A stretch of 64,000 nt of DNA, from assembly GCA_964035015.1 (NCBI GenBank), contig OZ036012.1, positions 1,877,073-1,941,072 on the forward strand, written 5' to 3'. Shown in pieces: positions 54,299-61,902 of this stretch. The notes beneath the pieces were generated by a model. It made no database searches. It was not told the DNA's origin and worked only from the letters and a program-made list of their open reading frames with translations. The stretch's first letter is position 1; the number at the start of each line of letters is the position of its first letter. Source of the stretch: Corallium rubrum. Its lineage: Eukaryota > Cnidaria > Anthozoa > Scleralcyonacea > Coralliidae. A program made the translations under genes and the position numbers.

Positions 54299-54930
54299 CA
54301 GGTCGGAAATGTGAAGTCGGTGTAACTAAGGATTACCTAGAGCGGATACAAAGGTATACGATAGAAATGGTTTGGAACAAGGGGACTAAGGTGATTGGTC
54401 TCGACTGGGAAGACTTCGGTCCGGATGAATCGGAGGTGGTCGGTACCCTCAGTGGGACCCCTAGCGGATTTCACGGTTGGATGGCTCGTGTGGATGACCG
54501 AGACGTCTACATACCAGAGATCGTCAGTCAGGCCCGGAAGGCCCGGCAGGCTCAGCTGAGTCATACGTCCTATGGTACCGTGTGATCATACTGTCGGAAT
54601 GTGGACAGACCTCAGTCACAATGTCATCGAGTACACGGACGTCGGATAGGAAGACAGTCTCATCGTACTGGACCCCACGTAGGAAGCTTCTGATTTGTGT
54701 CAGGACCTTGTGGTAGCTAACGTGAGCGAATTCACAGTTCTCCAGTCTGCCAGGCATTCCCGACTTGGTCATGTACCCTTGGATTAGGACGCCAGGACCG
54801 GCTATGGTTCCGAGGATCAGTGGGTTAGCTGTGACACCACCGGCTATTCCCCCAACCACAGTCAACCCAATAGAGACCGTCTCAAGGATCATCTTCAGTC
54901 TCTTCAGTCGGGTGTGTTTCCACTTGTAAC
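53876..54930. repeat. Incomplete tandem duplication across the kinase 3' end
   Basis: 53,876-54,145 matches 54,299-54,562, and 54,146-54,298 matches 54,784-54,930. The ancestral unit was the kinase 3' end plus the 3'-proximal part of the convergent two-helix gene. The first copy has lost about 220 bp in its middle. Confidence 0.8.
54299..54585 (+). pseudogene. Duplicated kinase C-terminal fragment
   Basis: It encodes the LID-to-C-terminus portion of the kinase (CEVGVTKDYLERIQRY through IGLDWEDFGPDESEVV) and ends SQARKARQAQ... before a stop. This is probably the original C-terminus of the kinase. It lacks the P-loop and catalytic core, so it cannot be an enzyme. It overlaps the convergent two-helix gene by about 60 bp. 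Confidence 0.75.
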
Positions 54931-55045
54931 AAGTCGCTAACCTATGATAATACGAATAGAGCCGGGTCAGTTTGTCCACTTCAGCCGATTGGAGGTTTTT
55001 ACCAATGTGGTTGAAGCTGACGACGCTTTTCCTCTTTTTCCCCAT
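54524..55045 (-). CDS. Two-helix (SLATT-like architecture) membrane protein
   Basis: 173 residues. A helical N-terminus (VDKLTRLYSYYHRLATCYKW) precedes two close membrane segments (about 55-95: VSIGLTVVGGIAGGVTANPL and LGTIAGPGVLIQ). A long helical C-terminal half follows (HKVLTQIRSFLRG). Helix, two membrane spans, helix is the layout of SLATT-type proteins. Related two-span proteins occur in invertebrate Polintons, from memory. No function can be assigned. Its 3' region was copied in the tandem duplication next door. Confidence 0.6.
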   Translation of the reverse strand: MGKKRKSVVSFNHIGKNLQSAEVDKLTRLYSYYHRLATCYKWKHTRLKRLKMILETVSIGLTVVGGIAGGVTANPLILGTIAGPGVLIQGYMTKSGMPGRLENCEFAHVSYHKVLTQIRSFLRGVQYDETVFLSDVRVLDDIVTEVCPHSDSMITRYHRTYDSAEPAGPSGPD

Positions 55046-55050
55046 TCTAA

Positions 55051-55836
55051 TTACAGATCATATTCAACCATGGTCCTGTTACAAATCTTCTCAATCTCAG
55101 AATTCCCCAGACGACCCTCTACGATCTTCATACCGTAAAAGTTGATGTCTGAATAATACTTCTTAAAACTGTTTAGCCCGAAGACATCCATATAAGACGT
55201 TCCTATCTGATCGATGTTACTGATAAAAAATGAGTCCCTCAGTATTTCACCATTTATCCTAACGTGTGACACTCTAACTCCGGATAGCCAGTGGGCAGAT
55301 ATCAGAATCCTCTTCCCAATGAACTTCGCTGGGATCGTACACTCATAAGTCCTATGTGGTAATGCCCCATCTATAAACAGTTTGTTATTAACCCCAGCTT
55401 TAAACCCAATGCTTCTGCCGAGATGGTTGTCATTATTGGAAACAATCATTTCCCAGGTACCTGACGCCGATCTCACACTGTTCCTCTTTACCACGACAAA
55501 GACCGAAACATCGGTGAACATAAATCTGGGTATGCTAACGTGGAAGCCTGTTCTTATTAAGTACTCAGGGTGAAGGAAGTGGTGGTCGCCAGCAGTGTTA
55601 ATCTGTGGGTTGACACTTGGGGGTCTCCAAAACATGGTTGAGTTGGTTCTGGTCTCACCGTCCCTGTCTTCTATGTAGTCAACAAAGGGAGGGAGTTTGG
55701 AAACCGCGTTCTTACTGGCCCTGGTTACGTTCAGATCGAAGATAACTCTGCTGTCACGGGTCTTTATGTGAGCTTTCAGTCTGTCGTTGAGTTGTTTATT
55801 AGTGATTGGTCTGCTGTAACCATAAAACAGACTCAT
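55051..55836 (-). CDS. Lectin-fold-like protein, copy 1 (putative virion surface protein)
   Basis: 261 residues, a tandem paralogue of the next gene. After a short N-terminal motif (MSLFYGYSRP) and a basic linker, residues about 90-255 have the beta-rich pattern of a concanavalin A/LamG-like domain: VSVFVVVKRNSVRSASGTWE, GFKAGVNNKLF, a RILISAHW strand, VRINGEIL and a terminal YSDINFYGMKIVEGRLG strand. Such domains bind sugars or proteins, which suggests receptor binding. No signal peptide or membrane span is seen. The start follows CCTATAGTAT. Confidence 0.6.
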   Translation of the reverse strand: MSLFYGYSRPITNKQLNDRLKAHIKTRDSRVIFDLNVTRASKNAVSKLPPFVDYIEDRDGETRTNSTMFWRPPSVNPQINTAGDHHFLHPEYLIRTGFHVSIPRFMFTDVSVFVVVKRNSVRSASGTWEMIVSNNDNHLGRSIGFKAGVNNKLFIDGALPHRTYECTIPAKFIGKRILISAHWLSGVRVSHVRINGEILRDSFFISNIDQIGTSYMDVFGLNSFKKYYSDINFYGMKIVEGRLGNSEIEKICNRTMVEYDL

Positions 55837-55864
55837 ATACTATAGGACAGATACCCAGACGCGA

Positions 55865-56650
55865 CTACAGACCGTACTCAGCCATAACCTCCTTACAGAT
55901 CCTCCCGATCTCAGGTTCCCCTAGACGACCCTCCACAACCCTCATACCGTAGAGGTTGATGTCTGAGTAAAAACTTTTTAAGCTGTTTACACCAAGGACA
56001 TTCAGGTAGGGTGTTCCCAGCTGTCCGATGTCACACATAGTGTATGAGTCCCTCAGTATTTCACCATTTATCCTAACGTGTGACACTCTAACTCCGGATA
56101 GCCAGTGGGCAGATATCAGAATCCTTTTCCCGATGAACTTCGCTGGGATCGTACACTCATGAAACCTAGTCGGCGTCATCCCACCGAAAACCAGTCTATT
56201 ACTTACCCCAGCTTTAAACCCAAGGCTTCTGCCATCGTTAACGTTGGCATTGGAAACAATTGTTTCCCAGGCACCCGACGCCGATCTCACACTGTTCCTC
56301 TTTACCACGGCAAAGACCGAAACATCGGTGCCCATGAATCTGGGCACGTTAGCCTGGAAGGCTGTTCTTATTGAGGACTCAGGGTAAAGAAAATGGTGAT
56401 CACCGGTGGTGTTTAGCTGTGGGTTGACACTTGGGGGTCTCCAAAACATGGTTGAGTCGGTCTCACCGTCCCTGTCTTCTATGTAGTCAACAAAATGGAG
56501 TCTGGAGACTGCGTTCTTACTGGATCTGGTTACGTTCAGGTCAAAGATGACCCTGTAGTCGGGCTTCGTGTTAAGGACTTCTCCCAACCTGTCGCTGAGA
56601 TGTTTATTAGTCACTGTGTCCAGTCTGCTGTAACCATAAAACAGACTCAT
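55865..56650 (-). CDS. Lectin-fold-like protein, copy 2 (putative virion surface protein)
   Basis: 261 residues, closely similar to copy 1 along its whole length, including the CTIPAKFIGKRILISAHWLS and VRVSHVRINGEILRDS segments. The copies differ mostly in loop positions (for example the region after NDG/NDN and the PTRFHE/PHRTYE loop). The conserved strands and changed loops fit duplication with diversification of a ligand-binding face. Both copies have the same CCTATAGTAT start context. Confidence 0.6.
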   Translation of the reverse strand: MSLFYGYSRLDTVTNKHLSDRLGEVLNTKPDYRVIFDLNVTRSSKNAVSRLHFVDYIEDRDGETDSTMFWRPPSVNPQLNTTGDHHFLYPESSIRTAFQANVPRFMGTDVSVFAVVKRNSVRSASGAWETIVSNANVNDGRSLGFKAGVSNRLVFGGMTPTRFHECTIPAKFIGKRILISAHWLSGVRVSHVRINGEILRDSYTMCDIGQLGTPYLNVLGVNSLKSFYSDINLYGMRVVEGRLGEPEIGRICKEVMAEYGL

Positions 56651-56676
56651 ATACTATAGGACGTATTTACTGAACA

Positions 56677-57443
56677 GATAATAATAATAACTTTATTTGC
56701 CGTCTTTAGCTTGAGAATTACAACAGCATTACATAATAATACTATAAATAATATACATAATATAATAATATACATAATATAATAATATACATTTCAATTC
56801 TAGTACGCTAAAGCTAATAGGTATATATAATCCAAAGGATGTTTTAAAAGTATTTAAAAAAGGAATATACTATGTAAAAGGTGTTTAAAATACATTAAAA
56901 GATATATACAATCTACGAGCTACCGTTCAATTTTGCTCCTCTGACAGTGAAAGATAGTTTATGTCTGTTTGTACGTGAAGCTGGTACTCTAAAGGATGTA
57001 CTTGACCTTAATTCATGTGTTTGATCTATTGGTGCCTCTAAAAATCGCCTACACCACTGCTCACTGAATTTCATAAAACGTTTAAATTCTTTGCTCGTTG
57101 AAATATCTCGTCTGAGTGCTAATGGGTCAACAGTGTTCCTGGGTAGGCCAATTACGTCTAGACATCTGTTCTGCACTCTTTCGATATCTTCCTCAAGGTA
57201 TTCAGGTAGGCCTCCCCAGATTGGTGACGCATACTCGAGCAACGGTCTGATCTTTGTGAGGAAAGTGGTGAGTCCAACATCTTTAGGAAGATTAGCCTTA
57301 CTACAAACTCTTAGATAATACATCCTCTTGTTTGCTTTTTTCACTATGTCTGACACATGTGTATTCCATTTTAAGTCATTTTGTATGTTAACACCAAGGA
57401 GCTTGAACTCCTTGACTCTCTCCAGTGTCTTCCCTCCAATGCT
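56677..57443 (-). mobile_element. 5'-truncated CR1-like LINE inserted in element 2
   Basis: On the minus strand it runs from about 57,443 to a 3' end with CAAATAAAGTTATTATTATT, an (ATT)n tail at 56,677-56,690. It separates the lectin-like gene from the 470-residue gene. The matching ACAGATACCCAGAC-type spacer on either side suggests that it entered an intergenic region. Confidence 0.8.
56913..57356 (-). CDS. LINE reverse transcriptase C-terminal fragment
   Basis: 147 residues from the listed Met, with the frame open upstream to about 57,440 (a KLLGVNIQNDLKWNTHVSDI segment). It shows the thumb-region pattern ANKRMYYLRVCSKANLPKD and RPLLEYASPIWGGLPEYL, then VQNRCLDVIGLPRN. Catalytic RT motifs are missing through 5' truncation. 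It is a host retroelement remnant and not a viral gene. Confidence 0.85.
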   Translation of the reverse strand: MSDIVKKANKRMYYLRVCSKANLPKDVGLTTFLTKIRPLLEYASPIWGGLPEYLEEDIERVQNRCLDVIGLPRNTVDPLALRRDISTSKEFKRFMKFSEQWCRRFLEAPIDQTHELRSSTSFRVPASRTNRHKLSFTVRGAKLNGSS

Positions 57444-58855
57444 TATTCAATACCCAGATACCCAGACACAGCTGTTAGGACTAGTAGGATTCCCAACTCA
57501 TTGTCTGGTCCCCCGTCCTGACTGGCGGGGCGTTGTGCCTTCTTTGGGGTTAGTGTGGCTGTCTCTAGACTTCGGTCGGTTGTTGTGGGCTTCAGGGGTC
57601 GGGTGTTGTCTAGTGAATCAAGATGATTTCCACCATCCTGATGAGTTTTTTGGGGGTCTGGATTGATGTGAGCCGTGAAGTAATTAATACCATGGTTCAC
57701 ACCAAATTTCATACTGTCATTTGCAACCTGTAGTTTGTTGTTGTAGCCAGCAATCGGATTTTTAAGAATTATAAGGTTGGATGGTAACAGCCAAAGACTT
57801 GGTGAGACTGCTAGATTTAGGACGACATTCGTGTCTGTCACCGCTCTATTCATATTGTTTATCCATGTAGCTGTGTTGTAGTTGATAATACTATCCTCAA
57901 CCAGTTGCCTAAACACTTTCTGGGTCTCCAATGCACTCGCCCTATCACCATATATACTTTGTTTTGTCTTTGCCTGAGCACCAAGAATGGAATAAATAAA
58001 CGCCTCTATGCTCTGATTCAGGAGTAGGAGACCATTTGAGGTTAAACCATCACTCGTCTTTGGTACGAATTTCTTAAAATCTCCACTAACGTCTCTTAAC
58101 CTCCTGGTTCCTTTCCACTTTGTTACTGAGTGCTCGGGGTCTTCCGTGTGTTCTACCTCCTGCCACGTCCATCTCGGTGCCTTATCTTCCTCCATCAGGA
58201 ATGTTGCACCATAGCTTCTCATAATGTCACTTATTTCTGAGTCTGATTTTACATCGAATTCTCTCATAATTCTTCTTATTGTGAAATACAGATGAAATCT
58301 CAAAAGTGACGTAACTTCCGGTGGAACGTCATCACTGGGTGTTAGATGAAGTAACGACACCCCAGAAGCATATGTAGCGACGTACGTCCCCACAAGCGCC
58401 TGGTAATACTTCTCTTTTAGATCCCATTTAGAGTATGAGGAAGTTTTTATATCTAACGGTGGGAGGTCACTTTGAAAATATTCTGTCTCATTAACATAAA
58501 CCCGAAACTGATTGACTGGATAATTCAGAACATATTCCGTTGGAAAATTATCATAGTAATAATATGACCCATGTGTTTTGTACATTGATCTGTGTTGTTT
58601 TCCTTTTGGGATTGTTTGAACGTGACCACCTAATAACCATATTTTTGGAAATCTAGGCGGTGGTTTATTTATTGTTAAATACTTGGTGTAGTTCTTATTG
58701 TTCTTAAACTCCAGATCGCCGGTGTAGATGTATGAGTCACCGACAGGTCCAAAGAACACACCAGGTTCTGACTGACCAAAGACTGAATCAGTTATGAACT
58801 TAGTTCTATCAGCGTATGGGTATTTGGTGAAAAACTCTCTCAGGGTCTTCTCCAT
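57443..58855 (-). CDS. 470-residue Polinton protein with C-terminal membrane segment
   Basis: Not recognised. It is rich in aromatic residues near the N-terminus (REFFTKYPYADRTKFITDSV, GSYYYYDNFPTEYVLNYPVN) and has a helical middle (SLLRFHLYFTIRRIMREFDV). A hydrophilic Thr/Asp/Gln linker runs over about 395-450, and a short C-terminal hydrophobic segment (LGILLVLTAVSGYLG) ends it. Its start is 20 bp from the integrase start in divergent orientation. The stop lies at the LINE junction, so the last residues may have been altered by the insertion. A minor virion component is plausible from size and context only. Confidence 0.65.
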   Translation of the reverse strand: MEKTLREFFTKYPYADRTKFITDSVFGQSEPGVFFGPVGDSYIYTGDLEFKNNKNYTKYLTINKPPPRFPKIWLLGGHVQTIPKGKQHRSMYKTHGSYYYYDNFPTEYVLNYPVNQFRVYVNETEYFQSDLPPLDIKTSSYSKWDLKEKYYQALVGTYVATYASGVSLLHLTPSDDVPPEVTSLLRFHLYFTIRRIMREFDVKSDSEISDIMRSYGATFLMEEDKAPRWTWQEVEHTEDPEHSVTKWKGTRRLRDVSGDFKKFVPKTSDGLTSNGLLLLNQSIEAFIYSILGAQAKTKQSIYGDRASALETQKVFRQLVEDSIINYNTATWINNMNRAVTDTNVVLNLAVSPSLWLLPSNLIILKNPIAGYNNKLQVANDSMKFGVNHGINYFTAHINPDPQKTHQDGGNHLDSLDNTRPLKPTTTDRSLETATLTPKKAQRPASQDGGPDNELGILLVLTAVSGYLGIE

Positions 58856-58874
58856 ATATCATAGGTTAGGTTAT

Positions 58875-59975
58875 ATGGACACCGGGGTCGGGTTGGAACA
58901 GGAATTGAGAGATATCTACTACAATCCGAAAACGGGATATCAGTCGGCTGAACGATTGTACCAAAAGGCGGTGGGAGAGGGTATTGATGTGAGTAGGAAG
59001 GTAGTGAGGGACTGGCTGAAAACACAAGACACGTACACGAGGTATAGACCGGTTGTGAGAAAGCATAAGTTCAGACAGACGTTCGTCAGCCACCTCGGTG
59101 AGCAGATACAGATGGACCTGGTTGATATGGGAAAGTATAAGAACCAGAATAAGGGGTATTACTGGATTTTGACTGCTGTTGAGATTCTGAGTAGGTATGC
59201 TTTCGCTGTTCCCGTTTACAGGAAGGACACTAAAAACATGACCGAGGCTGTGGATAAGCTGTTGGAACAGTTCAAAGACCGCTTTGGCGGTTACCCCGAT
59301 CTGGCTCAGTTCGACGATGGAAAGGAGTTTTACAACGTCGGTGTGAAAGGTCTGCTGAAGGAACGTGGTGTTGAGTACTTCAGTACGTTTTCAGACAAGA
59401 AAGCAGCGATCGTCGAACGGTTTAACAGAACACTTAAGACTGCTATGTGGAAGTATTTCTACACCAAGGGGACTTATAAGTGGATTGATGTCCTGGACGA
59501 CCTCGTTGAGGGTTATAACAACACAAAACACAGTGTCGTTCTGCTGAAGCCTAAGGACGTGGGTAAGTCAAACGAGAATCAGGTCTGGAATACGTTGTTT
59601 GGTCATCATTTTGGTGATCATCCTCTGCCTAAGTTCCGGGTTGGGGACACTGTGAGGGTGTCAAAGTATAAGAGCACGTTTACGAAAGGTTATGAGGCTA
59701 ACTTCACTAAGGAAATCTTCAGGATTACGAAGGTCATCCGTGGTGATCCAAACGTTTACGAGATAGAGGACGCTGAGGGTGAGCCGATTATCGGAAAGTT
59801 CTATGGGGAAGAGCTGTCGCCGGTGGATAAAAAGGATAATGTTTATAGGGTTGAGAAGGTGTTGTTGAGGAAGAAGAGAGTTGGTGGAAGGAAGATGGTG
59901 TTGGTCAAGTGGTTGGGTTATGGTGATAAGCACAACTCATGGATACCCGAGAGTGACGTACAAAACCTGGGTTAA
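58875..59975 (+). CDS. Retroviral-type integrase with chromodomain
   Basis: 366 residues from the Met at 58,875 (MDTGVGLEQ). The frame is open upstream but there it overlaps the divergent gene. The enzyme inserts the element's DNA into the host chromosome. Residues 1-75 form an N-terminal helical/zinc-binding-like region. The RNase H-like core has D81 (QMDLVDM), D147 (AQFDDGKEF) and E181 (AAIVERFNRTLK). A C-terminal SH3-like segment (FRVGDTVRVSKYK) follows. Residues about 318-363 form a chromodomain (YRVEKVLLRKK...VKWLGYGDKHNSWIPES), which in retroelements steers insertion to methylated histones. All motifs look intact. The stop overlaps the next start (TAATG). Confidence 0.92.
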   Translation: MDTGVGLEQELRDIYYNPKTGYQSAERLYQKAVGEGIDVSRKVVRDWLKTQDTYTRYRPVVRKHKFRQTFVSHLGEQIQMDLVDMGKYKNQNKGYYWILTAVEILSRYAFAVPVYRKDTKNMTEAVDKLLEQFKDRFGGYPDLAQFDDGKEFYNVGVKGLLKERGVEYFSTFSDKKAAIVERFNRTLKTAMWKYFYTKGTYKWIDVLDDLVEGYNNTKHSVVLLKPKDVGKSNENQVWNTLFGHHFGDHPLPKFRVGDTVRVSKYKSTFTKGYEANFTKEIFRITKVIRGDPNVYEIEDAEGEPIIGKFYGEELSPVDKKDNVYRVEKVLLRKKRVGGRKMVLVKWLGYGDKHNSWIPESDVQNLG

Positions 59976-60679
59976 TGTATACCTGGGTAATGAGGTTAAC
60001 ATTATTCATTGAAAACGGTGAGAAGACTGTCTACTTCGAACAGCCTATCATGGTGGCAGGTCCAAGACCACAGGTGATGCTGAAGAAAGCAACAGTATAC
60101 TGGAACTACAACAATGTGGTGTCAGGTCTGAACGATTCGGTGTCGTTCGATGGTAAGGAGGCATCCACTCCTGAAGGTTATTTCGACTTTGACGCGTTGG
60201 AAACGTCCGTTAAGGGTTTGGCCGGGACCCACAGTGGTGTGGTTGAGTTTGGGAAGAACGTTCACAACGGAACTTCTAAGGTGAAAACGTCGGAAAAGCT
60301 GAAACTTGGGAAGATGGGTCTTCTTTTGGGTTTCGGTGAGAGTGATGTGATAGATGTTGGTGGTGGTGGGTGGACGAACAGTCCTAATCAGGTGGACATC
60401 AACAGAGGGTTGAGGTATGTCAGGATCTCATGTGACGCGGTTGAGAGTGAGAAAAGTCTAGACAATGGGAGGAGGAGTGATCTGATTGGCACTCTTCCGA
60501 TAACCTCTGAGCAGAGTCTGAAAGGGAGTGTACAGCACTACACAGACATTGAGTCGAAAGCTGAGATCCGTAAGGGTGTTTATGGTAAGATGACCTTTAG
60601 GGTTCGTGGGAATAATGATCATTCGGTAGGTCGGCCGGTTGGGATTGGAGCTGTCCTGCTTGAGTTGTACATAGGTTAG
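59975..60679 (+). CDS. Penton-type minor capsid protein
   Basis: 234 residues, or 229 from the second Met at 59,990. Both starts have a TAATG context. The beta-rich sequence and the motifs VDINRGLRYVRISCD, NGRRSDLIGTLPI, GSVQHYTDI and the end LLELYIG match the Polinton/adintovirus penton family, a single jelly-roll protein that forms capsid vertices. Length is normal for the family. It starts directly at the integrase stop and ends just before the next gene, so this run is tightly packed. Confidence 0.85.
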   Translation: MYTWVMRLTLFIENGEKTVYFEQPIMVAGPRPQVMLKKATVYWNYNNVVSGLNDSVSFDGKEASTPEGYFDFDALETSVKGLAGTHSGVVEFGKNVHNGTSKVKTSEKLKLGKMGLLLGFGESDVIDVGGGGWTNSPNQVDINRGLRYVRISCDAVESEKSLDNGRRSDLIGTLPITSEQSLKGSVQHYTDIESKAEIRKGVYGKMTFRVRGNNDHSVGRPVGIGAVLLELYIG

Positions 60680-60685
60680 TATATA
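60676..60685 (+). promoter_or_regulatory. TTAGTATATA motif abutting a start codon
   Basis: The bases directly before ATG at 60,686 read TTAGTATATA. Closely related strings precede ATG at 61,903 (GTAGTAT), 52,642 (TTAGTGTATA), 53,047 (TTAGTGTATAG), 55,836 and 56,650 (CCTATAGTAT) and 51,510 (TTAGTTATA). This suggests a compact promoter or initiator used across the element. Confidence 0.5.
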
Positions 60686-61885
60686 ATGGCTGAGGGAGGA
60701 GTTGATATCGAAATGGATGATTTCGATGATGGGTGGGCAGACGCTAGGGATGATGCCGACGAGACTGACCCCACTGACTATAGTTGGAGAATTGTACCAC
60801 TTGACCCAGATCCCCCCACAGTCACAGTCGGTACAACAAATGACACAAACAAAAATAGAATGAACACCAGCGGTGATGAACTAATATTGGATGAATATAT
60901 CATAAGCAAAAGAAAAGAAAAACTCAAAGAGTGGCTAAAAGTAGATATAAATACAGCAGCTGGTGAGGCTTCTGAGGAACTGTTATTACAGTCCACATTT
61001 AGTAAAAAAAATGGAATCCCCGATGGTGGAATGGAGTATAAAGGTGTAAAAGTTTTGGTACGTGACCGTGGTGGTGGGGTCAGGCTTAGCACAAACAAAG
61101 CAAATAAAACGATTATTGATGAATTTAAAGATCTGGGAGAAAGGGTTGTGATTGAGAATTCTAAAGGGATAGCCGACCCTACGACCTCTCAGGGAGTTGT
61201 GGATGACATCACCTCACGGACCAACTCAGTGATTAACGATCGGATTGAGGAGAGAAAAAAAGAACTGATAGAACAGGCGGAAAAAATATCCCTACCCGAA
61301 CAGGAAATAAGAGAAATATTTGGGGTAGCAAACCCAAAGGGTACGGATGAGGTGATGATTGAATTTCTTGAACGACAAGTCAAACACTACAGAGTGAAAG
61401 CATTAAAAGGGACTGACCCTTTTGAGAAACAATGGTACAATGACGCCAAAAAATTCACGGAATTAGTGGCAGACAGAATAAGAATTAGGAACGGTGAGAG
61501 ACCTAAATATGAGGAAGCCATGTCTATCTTAGGGAATGAGGCGGAGAACAATGACCTGAATAGGTTGAAAAGGTTTAAGAAGTGGGCTAGGGAGAATATG
61601 GTTGGCCTGTCTGCCATAGCCATCACCATAGCTGGGATCATAACCACAGTAGTCGTTGCCGCCAGAGGTGCCGTCTCGGGGGGAGCGAGGGCTGTTGGTG
61701 GTTTTGCTAAGGCACTCGCTAACCTGGGTAAGAGTTTGGGACCTCTGTTAGCACCACTGTTCAGTTTGATAGCACAGGTTCTGACTTGGGGAGCAAAAGG
61801 GATAGCGTGGTTAGCCAACAATCTATGGGTTTTAGTCATAGCTATGACGTGGTTATTGTATGACTATTGGAAAAACAGAAAATAA
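60686..61885 (+). CDS. Acidic protein with glycine-rich hydrophobic C-terminus (core/membrane-like)
   Basis: 399 residues. The first 30 are strongly acidic (DDFDDGWADARDDADETDPT). A long charged, helical middle follows (including EERKKELIEQAEKISLPEQE). From about 300 come a membrane-like segment (LSAIAITIAGIITTVVVAA), a Gly/Ala-rich amphipathic stretch (GGFAKALANLGKSLGPLLAP) and a final membrane segment (NLWVLVIAMTWLLYD). The acidic start and membrane end echo the 276-codon frame at 46.4 kb. The position between penton and major capsid genes suggests a virion protein, perhaps with a pVI/pX-like role. The stop codon sits inside an AATAAA. Confidence 0.65.
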   Translation: MAEGGVDIEMDDFDDGWADARDDADETDPTDYSWRIVPLDPDPPTVTVGTTNDTNKNRMNTSGDELILDEYIISKRKEKLKEWLKVDINTAAGEASEELLLQSTFSKKNGIPDGGMEYKGVKVLVRDRGGGVRLSTNKANKTIIDEFKDLGERVVIENSKGIADPTTSQGVVDDITSRTNSVINDRIEERKKELIEQAEKISLPEQEIREIFGVANPKGTDEVMIEFLERQVKHYRVKALKGTDPFEKQWYNDAKKFTELVADRIRIRNGERPKYEEAMSILGNEAENNDLNRLKRFKKWARENMVGLSAIAITIAGIITTVVVAARGAVSGGARAVGGFAKALANLGKSLGPLLAPLFSLIAQVLTWGAKGIAWLANNLWVLVIAMTWLLYDYWKNRK

Positions 61886-61902
61886 AACCTGTTATGTAGT
61901 AT

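Noticed and set aside
57443..58855. Calling the 470-residue protein the maturation protease
   Set aside because: No adenain-like His...Asp/Glu...Cys pattern could be seen, and it is too long for that family.
59661..61839. Minus-strand frames opposite the integrase and capsid block
   Set aside because: Shadows of strongly supported plus-strand genes.
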